Shown piece after piece: positions 1 through 7,599 of a DNA stretch of 64,000 nt (position 1 is the stretch's first letter; every line of letters begins with the position of its first letter). This DNA is from Saprospiraceae bacterium (GTDB lineage Bacteria > Bacteroidota > Bacteroidia > Chitinophagales > Saprospiraceae), in NCBI GenBank assembly GCA_027488135.1, contig JAIYCH010000147.1, positions 25,813 through 89,812 of the forward strand, in the 5' to 3' direction. The notes under the pieces are model-generated. The model saw only the letters and a list, made by a program, of their open reading frames with translations, was not told the DNA's origin and made no database searches. A program made the position numbers and the translations under genes.

Positions 1-167
1 CATTCACTATTATATTCAATTTGTATTTTTGGCAGGGTTAAGCTGATGGCTGGTTTGTTGTCATCTATAAAATACTTCTCATCGTATCTGAAAATATAAT
101 GATTACGATTTTCTTCGATGAGCAGTCCCGCAAAAATGCCATTTCGGTATATTTCTACTGTTCGCAT
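1..167 (-). CDS. hipA: HipA N-terminal domain, partial (toxin of HipBA module), runs off left edge
   Basis: The minus-strand frame opens with ATG at 167 and stays open to the window edge (55 residues seen). The visible part begins MRTVEIYRNGIFAGLL, continues with a YIFRYDEKYF stretch and ends near ISLTLPK. This is the layout of the HipA N-terminal subdomain (Couple_hipA), which precedes the serine/threonine kinase domain. The gene starts 4 nt after the stop of a small Xre-type HTH gene, the standard hipB-hipA order. In characterised systems HipA phosphorylates GltX and HipB neutralises it and represses the operon; that is family knowledge. Kinase residues lie outside the window, so activity cannot be judged. 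Confidence 0.72.
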   Translation of the reverse strand, partial: MRTVEIYRNGIFAGLLIEENRNHYIFRYDEKYFIDDNKPAISLTLPKIQIEYNSE

Positions 168-171
168 TAAT

Positions 172-381
172 TTATGGTTTCTTTTTTACTTGAATGACAC
201 ATTCCATTCCCAGTACCTCTGCCAATTTATGAATCACTTCTAAAGAAGGATTACCTCTCCCTTTTTCCAATTTGTACAAGGTGTTAATACTGATTTGCGA
301 TAATTCAGCCAGGTGAGGTTGGGTTACATCTAACTCCTTGCGCCTGTTTTTTATTGCTTCTCCAAGATCCTTAACTAACAT
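172..381 (-). CDS. hipB: HipB-like Xre-family HTH antitoxin/repressor
   Basis: A 69-residue protein that is almost entirely one Xre/Cro-type helix-turn-helix. It has LGEAIKNRRKELDVTQPHLAE, then SQISINTLYKLEKGRGNPSLE, where the second helix and the LEKGRGNPS turn are diagnostic. It ends in a short basic tail (VKKKP). The gene lies directly upstream of the HipA-like frame with a 4-nt gap, so it is most likely the antitoxin and autorepressor. Its ATG sits inside a copy of a palindrome that recurs upstream as a perfect 18-mer, which fits autoregulation. The fold is certain. The HipB name rests on the neighbour. Confidence 0.82.
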   Translation of the reverse strand: MLVKDLGEAIKNRRKELDVTQPHLAELSQISINTLYKLEKGRGNPSLEVIHKLAEVLGMECVIQVKKKP

Positions 382-392
382 TATAATGTGAT
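375..392. promoter_or_regulatory. Operator-like palindrome (imperfect copy) over the hipB start codon
   Basis: The 18-mer CTAACATTATAATGTGAT overlaps the hipB ATG (381-379) and matches the perfect palindrome at 436-453 across its right 14 bases. Two spaced copies of one palindrome upstream of an Xre repressor gene are typical of HipB operators. Assignment to HipB is inference. Confidence 0.5.
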
Positions 393-435
393 TTATCCGT
401 CAATAAAACAAATTCCAATAGAAATTAACAATAAA

Positions 436-453
436 ATCACATTATAATGTGAT
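436..453. promoter_or_regulatory. Perfect 18-bp palindromic operator upstream of hipBA
   Basis: ATCACATTATAATGTGAT is its own reverse complement over all 18 bases. It lies 55 nt upstream of the hipB start, and a second related copy overlaps the start codon. The centre-to-centre distance is 61 bp, close to six helical turns, which would put bound dimers on the same DNA face. The rest of the 382-626 interval is AT-rich. It holds an 18-codon open frame at 492-548 (plus) that I do not consider a gene. Confidence 0.6.
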
Positions 454-626
454 ATTGTAAACAAAGATATACCCAAAAGGTTATAGATAGAATGGATGTA
501 AGAAATGTAATCACCATGGCTATTGCTGCTGGTTTTGCAGCCCACTAGCCAAGTTGATTCATTTCCATTTCAAAAAAGTCTTTGTTCAGATTTTCTATTA
601 TTAAGATTCGTAGTATCTGGCCTTAT

Positions 627-2291
627 TTATTCCAGCGAATCCAATATCTTTTGCAAGACAATTTTAGTACACAAATAAGTAGGTTTAACTCCTTCCAGTC
701 CTAAACTACCAGATGCCAAGGTACTACCTGTTTCCAAAGGATTGTCAGAAGCATAATAAACATATCGAATAGGAATATCCTTTGGTATATTATTTCTAAT
801 TTTCGAAGCAGACTGTATGGCCTTTTGATAATGAGCCCCTTCCATTTCCAAACCGATAGCATGCCAGGAGGAATACAGGAAATAGTTTAGAATATCCTTA
901 TTTTGCAAAGAAGTTCCAAGGACGGTAACCATGGGACCGTAATAAACGCCCAAATTATTCCCTTCAAAATCGGCGGGAGAAAGGTCATTTTCCACTGGAT
1001 AATTATCGGCAGTGCCTTCAAAAACATGCGCGGTAGGAATCATAATATCCCCTTTTTCCCCTTTCAAAATCCCTGCTTTTCCAATCACTGAGACCGATGC
1101 AAATGATAAATTTCTGTGGGTAACATCTTCTCCCCAGGGCCTGAAAAGCTCGTCGAAAGTTTCATACGCCTGTTCCCCAAAAGCATAATCCATAACCAGG
1201 AGGAGAGGTTTTTCCTTATCAATCAATGGATTGGATCTGATTTTTTGTAAATCTATCAACTGGACGGGAATATTTGTTCCCGAGATATCTTCTATAGGAT
1301 GCATTCCATTTTCTACGGCGTAATCATGGACAGCCCCTCTCAAATGACCATTTTCCTCCATACTTAATATTTTTGCCATTTCCTCCATAGAGGTTTCTTC
1401 TGAAAAGGTCCCTGCGAGGGCCTTTTCGGCATAGAGGCTATTCATAACGCTATGCATATTGGCGCTAATCAGGTGAATAGGACGCTCGATTAAATTATTT
1501 TTCTTCAAAAAGAGTTTAATATTTTGCGCCCAGGATTCCCCATGTAAATGATGACCCAAATGCTCTCTTAATGCTACTGAAAAACTAATTTCTCTATCTT
1601 TATGGTTATTAAACTCATTCATTGACAGCGCCCCCATCCAATAAACAATGTCGAACAAGGAATTTAAATGCTGGTCAGACTGAAATTTATGGCAAGCTAA
1701 GACCGTCTCCTGATAGGTTCTCCTAAGAATGGTACTGAGGTGAGTGTAAGCAACAGGGAGATCGGCATTATTCTCATCATTATTATCCAGCACCCATTTT
1801 TCTAAAAACAACCATTCCTTCGATTTCTCTCCTTTAAAATCTATACTATTTTTTCTAATTTTTTCCGATTCAATATAAAGAAAAGTTAGGTGCGTCATGA
1901 TATCATAAATATCGCTTCGTCCCCTTGTCATTTCTATAAACATCTGCTCCTCATCAATTCTATATGCATTTCTTTTACGCTTTGGGGCAATAAGAGAGGG
2001 AAAACCTGCCTCAGAATACCCTTCACGACTTACCATACGAATCAAACGACAAGATTCAATTCCTTTGGGAAGCCGTTGAAAAACATATAATAAACCATCT
2101 AACTCAATTCTTTCAGGGTGAAAAAGGGTGCCATAAATTTCAGGCCTTAGTACCATGAGCGCTTCAATCATAGCTTCGCCCGACATACCTAAAGGTTTAT
2201 AACTTCCTCTGATAAACAAGTGTCTCATGGCAATATAGAGCCGTTCCACTGCAGCGCGTGATTCCTGGGCTCTTTCTTTTGAATAATGCAT
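627..2291 (-). CDS. DUF6909-like protein with nucleoside-phosphorylase-like C-terminus
   Basis: A 554-residue soluble protein with no signal peptide or membrane segment. I recall Bacteroidota proteins of this size annotated as DUF6909, but that name is from memory. The C-terminal third resembles the purine nucleoside phosphorylase/AMP nucleosidase fold: VIGKAGILKGEKGDIMIPTA resembles the phosphate/ribose-binding region, and AIGLEMEGAHY resembles the loop with the conserved Glu-Met-Glu of nucleoside phosphorylases. The N-terminal ~300 residues are helical with no motif I recognise. The ATG at 2291 lies 1 nt after the feoB stop. A TTG at 2318 would overlap feoB by 26 bp and is less likely. The tight spacing makes it the third gene of the feo operon. 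Its substrate is unknown. Confidence 0.6.
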   Translation of the reverse strand: MHYSKERAQESRAAVERLYIAMRHLFIRGSYKPLGMSGEAMIEALMVLRPEIYGTLFHPERIELDGLLYVFQRLPKGIESCRLIRMVSREGYSEAGFPSLIAPKRKRNAYRIDEEQMFIEMTRGRSDIYDIMTHLTFLYIESEKIRKNSIDFKGEKSKEWLFLEKWVLDNNDENNADLPVAYTHLSTILRRTYQETVLACHKFQSDQHLNSLFDIVYWMGALSMNEFNNHKDREISFSVALREHLGHHLHGESWAQNIKLFLKKNNLIERPIHLISANMHSVMNSLYAEKALAGTFSEETSMEEMAKILSMEENGHLRGAVHDYAVENGMHPIEDISGTNIPVQLIDLQKIRSNPLIDKEKPLLLVMDYAFGEQAYETFDELFRPWGEDVTHRNLSFASVSVIGKAGILKGEKGDIMIPTAHVFEGTADNYPVENDLSPADFEGNNLGVYYGPMVTVLGTSLQNKDILNYFLYSSWHAIGLEMEGAHYQKAIQSASKIRNNIPKDIPIRYVYYASDNPLETGSTLASGSLGLEGVKPTYLCTKIVLQKILDSLE

Positions 2292-2292
2292 A

Positions 2293-4425
2293 TCAGTGAA
2301 GGATTTGGTAGGCGACAAAGCTACTAATATAAGCGATGAAAGTCATAACAAAAAATTGTATCAATGGCCATTTCCACGATTTGGTTTCCCTTTTGACTAC
2401 GGCTAAAGTGCTCATACATTGCATGGCAAAAACATAAAAGAGCAATAAAGAAATGCCCGTTGCCAAATCATATCTGGGTTTTCCTGTTTCCGGATTTTTT
2501 TCAACGGCCAGACGCTCTCTCAAGGTCAATTCATCATCACTTTGTCCTAGACTATAAATAGTTGCCATGGTACCTACAAAAACTTCCCTTGCAGCGAAGG
2601 AGGTAAGCAGTGCTATGCCTATTTTCCAATCAAAGCCCAGAGGACGAATAGCGGGTTCTATTGTTTTTCCCAATATTCCCGCATAGGAAGCTTCAAGTAA
2701 ATAAGCCTTTGAAAGATTCTCTGCCTCAATGGGTGAGAGTTTCATTTCAGCAGCCTCTCTTTTAGCCTCCCTATTGGCAGCTTCAATACCTGCCTTTGGC
2801 CCATTATTTGCTAAAAACCAAAGAATTATAGAAATGATTATTATGATTTTTCCTGCTTCCAGCGTAAAGGTTTTTACCTTTTCCCAAACGGTCAGACCTA
2901 CATTTCTCCAAACGGGCAGTTTATAATCTGGCAATTCTAATAAAAGAAAAGAAGGCTCGTCGCTTTTAATCCACCATTTTAACATCAAACTTGACAGTAG
3001 CGCTGCAAAAATCCCTAATAAATATAGTCCCAGGAAGGCTAATCCTTGCAAATTAAAAATGTAACCCACTGTTTTAGAAGGTATTACTAATCCAATAAGC
3101 ACGGTATAAACGGGAATTCGCGCAGAACAGCTAATAAAAGGAGTCACCAGAATGGTAATCAATCTTTCTTTCCAGGACGAGATGGTTCTTGTACTCATGA
3201 TGGCAGGAATTGCGCAGGCACCCCCCGAAATAAGGGCGACCATACTCCGTCCGTTCATACCGAATAACTGCATTATTCTATCAAAAAGAAAAGCAGCACG
3301 GGACATATAACCAATCTCTTCCAATATAGAAATCAGAAAAAATAATAGCGCAATCTGAGGTATAAAAACAAGTACTCCACCTAATCCGGCGAGTAATCCT
3401 TCCGTCAAAAACTGAGTAAACCAACCGGCAGGTAAATGGGTGGACAGGTAAACGCCTAAGGTGGAAAATCCCTCTTCTATCAGAGTCATTGGCCATTCGG
3501 CCCATATATAAAGCGATTGAAAAAGAAAAGTTAAAACACCGAGAAACACAAATAATCCGAAAATTCTATTGGTTAATAACCCATCCAGCTTTTCCGAAAA
3601 AGTAAATCCGTCGCTTTCCCCTTTCTTTAACACGGAGGATAACAGTGGCGTAAAAAAGTTATAACGTTGAGTCACCTCCCGCACTTGAAAAGGCAAACTT
3701 TTAAACGTATTTTCCCCAAGAATACTCAGCAAATGAATTCTTTCACTGGCTGAAATAAAAGGAAGCCATTGAGCATGATGGGCAATTAATAAACGCTTGT
3801 AAGGTGAATATGCAGGAAAAACAGCGTTCAGCTGTTGTGTCATGTTTTCCTCTGTTTCTGAAAACTTATACGCTGATTTCTTTGAGCTATTCCTGACATT
3901 TTTTAATTCAATGAGTTCCTTAACCCTATTCAGGAGGTCAGAAATACCCTCTCCACTTCTGCCACTGACAGAAACCACCGGAACATCCAGTTTTTCAGAA
4001 AGGCGGTTAACATCAATATCCACCTTTTCCTTTTGGGCTAAATCAATCATATTCAGCACCAAAATCAATGGAACCCCCATATCTCTTAACTGGTCTAAGA
4101 GCAGTAAATGCTTATCCAGTTTTGTAATATCCGCCACATAACAAATTACATCGGGGTGATAAACATCTTTTGTATCCAAAAGACTTTGAACCACCAGTTT
4201 TTCATCTCTCGAGGTGGGGTATAAATTGTAAAGACCCGGAAAATCAACCCAGGAAACACGTGTTCCGTCTGATAATTTAGTATCCGCAGATTTTATATCA
4301 ACCGTGACGCCTGGAAAATTTCCTACCTTTTGTTGTAATCCTGTAATAAAATTAAATAGCGATGATTTTCCACAATTAGGATTACCTATAAGGGCAACAC
4401 GCGTTGGCTTCCGTTCTGATTCCAC
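2293..4425 (-). CDS. feoB: Ferrous iron transporter FeoB
   Basis: A 710-residue inner-membrane Fe2+ transporter with an N-terminal G-protein domain. The G1 motif is GNPNCGKSS at about residues 15-23, the G3 region is DFPGLYNL near residue 62, and G4 is NMID near residue 125. Two Gate-type membrane regions follow (about 280-520 and 600-705), including GGACAIPAIMSTR and a TSFAAREVFVGTMATIYSLG segment typical of FeoB. Length is normal. The start is GTG at 4425, 19 nt after the feoA stop, with no better in-frame ATG before the G1 motif. It forms an operon with feoA upstream and the nucleoside-phosphorylase-like gene downstream. It is probably iron-regulated through the palindrome at 4785-4800. 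Confidence 0.97.
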   Translation of the reverse strand: MESERKPTRVALIGNPNCGKSSLFNFITGLQQKVGNFPGVTVDIKSADTKLSDGTRVSWVDFPGLYNLYPTSRDEKLVVQSLLDTKDVYHPDVICYVADITKLDKHLLLLDQLRDMGVPLILVLNMIDLAQKEKVDIDVNRLSEKLDVPVVSVSGRSGEGISDLLNRVKELIELKNVRNSSKKSAYKFSETEENMTQQLNAVFPAYSPYKRLLIAHHAQWLPFISASERIHLLSILGENTFKSLPFQVREVTQRYNFFTPLLSSVLKKGESDGFTFSEKLDGLLTNRIFGLFVFLGVLTFLFQSLYIWAEWPMTLIEEGFSTLGVYLSTHLPAGWFTQFLTEGLLAGLGGVLVFIPQIALLFFLISILEEIGYMSRAAFLFDRIMQLFGMNGRSMVALISGGACAIPAIMSTRTISSWKERLITILVTPFISCSARIPVYTVLIGLVIPSKTVGYIFNLQGLAFLGLYLLGIFAALLSSLMLKWWIKSDEPSFLLLELPDYKLPVWRNVGLTVWEKVKTFTLEAGKIIIIISIILWFLANNGPKAGIEAANREAKREAAEMKLSPIEAENLSKAYLLEASYAGILGKTIEPAIRPLGFDWKIGIALLTSFAAREVFVGTMATIYSLGQSDDELTLRERLAVEKNPETGKPRYDLATGISLLLFYVFAMQCMSTLAVVKRETKSWKWPLIQFFVMTFIAYISSFVAYQILH

Positions 4426-4444
4426 GATAATGATCTAATAAATT

Positions 4445-4684
4445 TTACATCAACACAATACAACAAGCCTCCTCACTTCGCATGGCAATGTGCAATCCAT
4501 CAGATTTCACATACCAACCGCCACCAAATGGCGCCTTTCGTAATATTTCAATGGTGCAACCAGGTACCAATCCCATCGATATTAATCGACAAGCTACCTG
4601 TTCATCTTTGAAATGTGAAACTACTCCTTTGACGCCAACGCGCGCACAGGAAAGGATTTTCTCACTTGTATGAAGCTTTACCAC
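4445..4684 (-). CDS. feoA: FeoA family protein
   Basis: A 79-residue cytosolic SH3-like protein that supports FeoB function. It has the FeoA-type sequence ISMGLVPGCTIEILRKAPFG followed by a short beta-rich tail with HIAMRSEEA. Its length matches the family, and it sits directly upstream of feoB on the same strand, the classical feoAB order. A Bacteroidota -7 element lies about 34 nt upstream (4718-4725) and a 16-bp palindrome about 100 nt upstream. Confidence 0.93.
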   Translation of the reverse strand: MVKLHTSEKILSCARVGVKGVVSHFKDEQVACRLISMGLVPGCTIEILRKAPFGGGWYVKSDGLHIAMRSEEACCIVLM

Positions 4685-4717
4685 TTGAATGCTTATTTTG
4701 ATTTAATCTAATTAACA

Positions 4718-4725
4718 CAAATCTA
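4718..4725 (-). promoter_or_regulatory. Bacteroidota -7 promoter element for feoAB
   Basis: Read on the minus strand this is TAGATTTG, matching the Bacteroidota consensus TAnnTTTG, about 34 nt before the feoA ATG. A weak TTG lies 15 nt further upstream (4743-4741). The -33 match is poor, so the promoter call is moderate. Confidence 0.45.
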
Positions 4726-4784
4726 AACCAAAAATAAATGCAATGTTAAAAAAATAAGATGTCAAAAGTCATCTCTTGAAAAAA

Positions 4785-4800
4785 TACCTAATATTAGGTA
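4785..4800. promoter_or_regulatory. Perfect 16-bp palindrome between feoA and the divergent oxidoreductase gene
   Basis: TACCTAATATTAGGTA is a perfect inverted repeat made of TTAGGT half-sites. It lies in the divergent intergenic region, about 100 nt from the feoA start and 84 nt from the oxidoreductase start. TTAGGT-type half-sites are characteristic of DtxR/IdeR metal-dependent repressors, and iron control is expected for feoAB. The identity of the regulator is inference. Confidence 0.55.
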
Positions 4801-4883
4801 TAGGTAAAAAATTATCACCTTTGGAAATCTTTATAAAATTAAATATTTATCTTTAGCTAAAACACTTAAAATAATTGTTAAAA

Positions 4884-6005
4884 ATGCAAAATCGCCGCCA
4901 TTTCCTTCAAATTATTCCTTTATCTCTGGGTATGATGAGCCTTTGGCCCAAATGGATTGAAAATAATGAGTTAAACACGCCTCGTTCTGTTCCAGATGGT
5001 CCACCCCTGCGAGTGGCTTTTCTCGGACTGGGAAGTTATGCCAACAGAGTGGCAGAAGCCATCAAAGACAGTGAAAGAGTCAAAATAACAGGGTTAATAA
5101 GTGGAACTCCCACCAAATTGGAAACCTGGAAAAATAAATATCAAGTGCCCGACAGTAGCTGTTATCATTACGGAAATTTTGATGATATAAAAAATAATCC
5201 CAATATAGATGCAGTCTATATCTGCACCCCAAATGCACTGCATAAAGATCAAACCCTTCGACTGGCCGCAGCAGGTAAACACGTTATTTGCGAAAAACCT
5301 ATGGCCATAAACGTTAAAGAAGCTAAAGAAATGATCAGCGCCTGCGAAAAAGCGGGTGTGAAGCTTTTGGTTGGTTACCGTATGCATTTCGAAGCTAAAA
5401 CACAGGAAATTGTAAAAATGAGAATGGCAGGGGATTTCGGTAAACTCGTATTTTTTCAAGGCCTTTGTGGATTTAAAATAGGTGATCCAAATCAATGGCG
5501 TCTAAATAAAGATCTGGCAGGCGGAGGTGCTATGATGGATATTGGTATTTATGCCATCAATGGTGCACGTTACATGATTGGTGAAGATCCAGTCTGGATC
5601 ACTGCTCAGGAAACTAAAACTGATCCCGTGAAATTTAAGGAGGGCGTCGATGAAACCATCCAATTTCAAATGGGCTTTCACAATGGCGCCGTAGCATCTT
5701 GCTTGTCAACCTATAATACCAGCTTTCTAGACCGATTTTTACTCACCGGACATAATGGTTTTGCTGAACTTCAACCCGCAACAGGTTATGGTCCAATAAA
5801 AGGTAAAACAAACAAAGGGGAACTCACTCAACCTCATGTTACCCACCAATTGATGCAAATGGAGGAGATGGCGGAAATTATATTGCGAAATAAAACCCCC
5901 TTCTTACCTGTAGATGGAAAAGAGGGCCTTAAGGATATGATTATCATAGAAGCCATTTTTAAGGCCGTCCAAACGGGAAATAAAATAAAATTGACATGGG
6001 ATTAG
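4884..6005 (+). CDS. Exported Gfo/Idh/MocA-family oxidoreductase (Tat signal)
   Basis: A 373-residue protein starting MQNRRHFLQIIPLSLGMM, a twin-arginine-like signal, so it is probably exported folded with bound NAD(P). The mature part has a Rossmann motif (VAFLGLGSYANRVAEAI), then the family signature GKHVICEKPMA and a C-terminal alpha/beta dehydrogenase domain with GGGAMMDIGIYAING. Glucose-fructose oxidoreductase-type enzymes share this architecture; the sugar substrate is unknown. The ATG at 4884 is preferred over a TTG at 4875 because it places the Arg pair at residues 4-5. It overlaps the next gene by 10 bp. It diverges from feoAB and shares a palindrome-bearing intergenic region with it. 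Confidence 0.88.
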   Translation: MQNRRHFLQIIPLSLGMMSLWPKWIENNELNTPRSVPDGPPLRVAFLGLGSYANRVAEAIKDSERVKITGLISGTPTKLETWKNKYQVPDSSCYHYGNFDDIKNNPNIDAVYICTPNALHKDQTLRLAAAGKHVICEKPMAINVKEAKEMISACEKAGVKLLVGYRMHFEAKTQEIVKMRMAGDFGKLVFFQGLCGFKIGDPNQWRLNKDLAGGGAMMDIGIYAINGARYMIGEDPVWITAQETKTDPVKFKEGVDETIQFQMGFHNGAVASCLSTYNTSFLDRFLLTGHNGFAELQPATGYGPIKGKTNKGELTQPHVTHQLMQMEEMAEIILRNKTPFLPVDGKEGLKDMIIIEAIFKAVQTGNKIKLTWD

Positions 6006-7570
6006 ATGTATCTAAATTTTATAGCTTTACTTTTATGTGTTTATGTCACACTAAATGTTTTTTAATTTCTTTACTTATCTGTCTGCCTATGATCGTTGAC
6101 GCTCAAAATAATATACCTGATGCCATGACTAAAAGTCATTCCGATGCTTATGTATTAGGTATTAAAACCTTGAGGGAATTTCTTACTATACCCAATTTAG
6201 GTTCTAATAAAGAACATATAAAAGAAAATTTAGCCTGGTGCCAAAAAGTATTTACCGAACTTGATTTCAAGACTGAGGTATTGACAACCAAAGAGGTACC
6301 TGTATTATTAGCTGAAAAAAAATCGCGCGATAAAGAAGCAAAAACGATTCTTTTCTATTTGCAAATTGATGGCCAACCTTTTGATCCTTCTGAATGGAAC
6401 CAGGAAAATCCATTTGTTCCCGTGCTGAAAATACCCAATGGGGACCAATGGAAGACTATCTCTTGGGATAATTTTGTTCCACCTTATCCACCAGAGGTTA
6501 GAATTTTTGGTCGTTCTACCTCCGATTCCAAAGGTAACGTTGTAGCATTTATCACCGCCCTTAGAATGATGAAAGCGGCAGGAAAAACGAGCCAATATAA
6601 CCTCAAAGTCATCATGGATTTTCAGGAAGAGCTAGGTTCCCCTACGCTTCCCCAGGCAGTTACTGAAAATAAGGAAGCGTTTGCCGCCGATGGAATGATT
6701 ATTTTAGATGGAACCAGACATGTTTCCAATCTGCCTACCTTAACTTATGGTGCAAGGGGTATTTTATCGGTTACGCTAAGGGTGTTCGGCCCAACAAATC
6801 CAATGCATAGTGGTCAATATGGAAACTTTGTGCCCAATCCGGTTTTTGCCCTCTCAAGACTTATTGGGGGGATGAAAGATGAGGACGGACGCGTTTTGAT
6901 ACCAGGTTTTTATGATGCCGTTCTGCTCGATAGTCAAACAAAAGCTATTCTTTCCTCCGTACCTGATAACACTGAGGAACTTATTTCTCGTATTGGCATT
7001 GCAAAACCTGAAAAAATAGGCGAATCTTTTCAAGAATCTTTGCAATATCCTTCCCTAAACGTGAAAGGTATTTCCGCAGCAAAAATTGGTCGCTTGTCCA
7101 CAACGATTATTCCTGAAGATGCCATCGCTGAATTTGATATTCGCTTAGTGCCTGAAACGCCCGCTGAAAAAATGATTGACCTATTCAAAAACTATGTTTT
7201 ACAAGCTGGTTTTCATTTGGTGAAAGAAGAGCCAAGTGCGGAAGAAAGAAAAAACTACACTAAACTGGCCTTCTTGTCTTTCCGCATTGGTTCGAAAGCT
7301 TATAGGACAGACATGAATTCCTTTTTAGGAAAATGGGTAGAACAGTCTATGCAAAAAACATTCGGAAATCAATATGTTAAGGTTAGATCTACGGGAGGTT
7401 CTCAACCCATTTCCCCCTTTATAACTACCTTAAATATTCCAGCCCTCGCGGTTAATATCCCTAATCCGGATAATAACATTCATGCAGCTGACGAAAATCT
7501 TAAAATAAGTAATTTCCTCGAAGGCATAAATATTTGTTTTGCCCTCCTTAATGAAGAAATTAAAAACTAA
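5996..7570 (+). CDS. M20-family metallopeptidase, secreted, with an altered first metal site
   Basis: A 524-residue protein with a signal-like N-terminus ending near MIVDAQ. An internal ATG at 6035 would give a more compact signal. The M20 fold is shown by GRSTSDSKGN (bridging Asp), DFQEELGSP (the Glu-Glu pair), MHSGQYGN in the dimerisation domain, STGGSQPISPF, and a C-terminal NIHAADENL with the last ligand His. The usual His-x-Asp opening motif reads LQIDGQP, so the first ligand His is Gln while Asp is kept. This may mark a subfamily or an unusual metal site. It overlaps the oxidoreductase gene and precedes a ceramidase-like gene by 29 nt, so the three are probably co-transcribed. The substrate is probably a peptide or acylated amino acid. 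Confidence 0.85.
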   Translation: MGLDVSKFYSFTFMCLCHTKCFLISLLICLPMIVDAQNNIPDAMTKSHSDAYVLGIKTLREFLTIPNLGSNKEHIKENLAWCQKVFTELDFKTEVLTTKEVPVLLAEKKSRDKEAKTILFYLQIDGQPFDPSEWNQENPFVPVLKIPNGDQWKTISWDNFVPPYPPEVRIFGRSTSDSKGNVVAFITALRMMKAAGKTSQYNLKVIMDFQEELGSPTLPQAVTENKEAFAADGMIILDGTRHVSNLPTLTYGARGILSVTLRVFGPTNPMHSGQYGNFVPNPVFALSRLIGGMKDEDGRVLIPGFYDAVLLDSQTKAILSSVPDNTEELISRIGIAKPEKIGESFQESLQYPSLNVKGISAAKIGRLSTTIIPEDAIAEFDIRLVPETPAEKMIDLFKNYVLQAGFHLVKEEPSAEERKNYTKLAFLSFRIGSKAYRTDMNSFLGKWVEQSMQKTFGNQYVKVRSTGGSQPISPFITTLNIPALAVNIPNPDNNIHAADENLKISNFLEGINICFALLNEEIKN

Positions 7571-7599
7571 TTTTTATTTACTCTCTAACCTATATCCTC

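Noticed and set aside
492..548. An 18-codon open frame (MDVRNVITMAIAAGFAAH) near hipB
   Set aside because: It is too short, has no clear start context or conserved feature, and lies in a small intergenic region.
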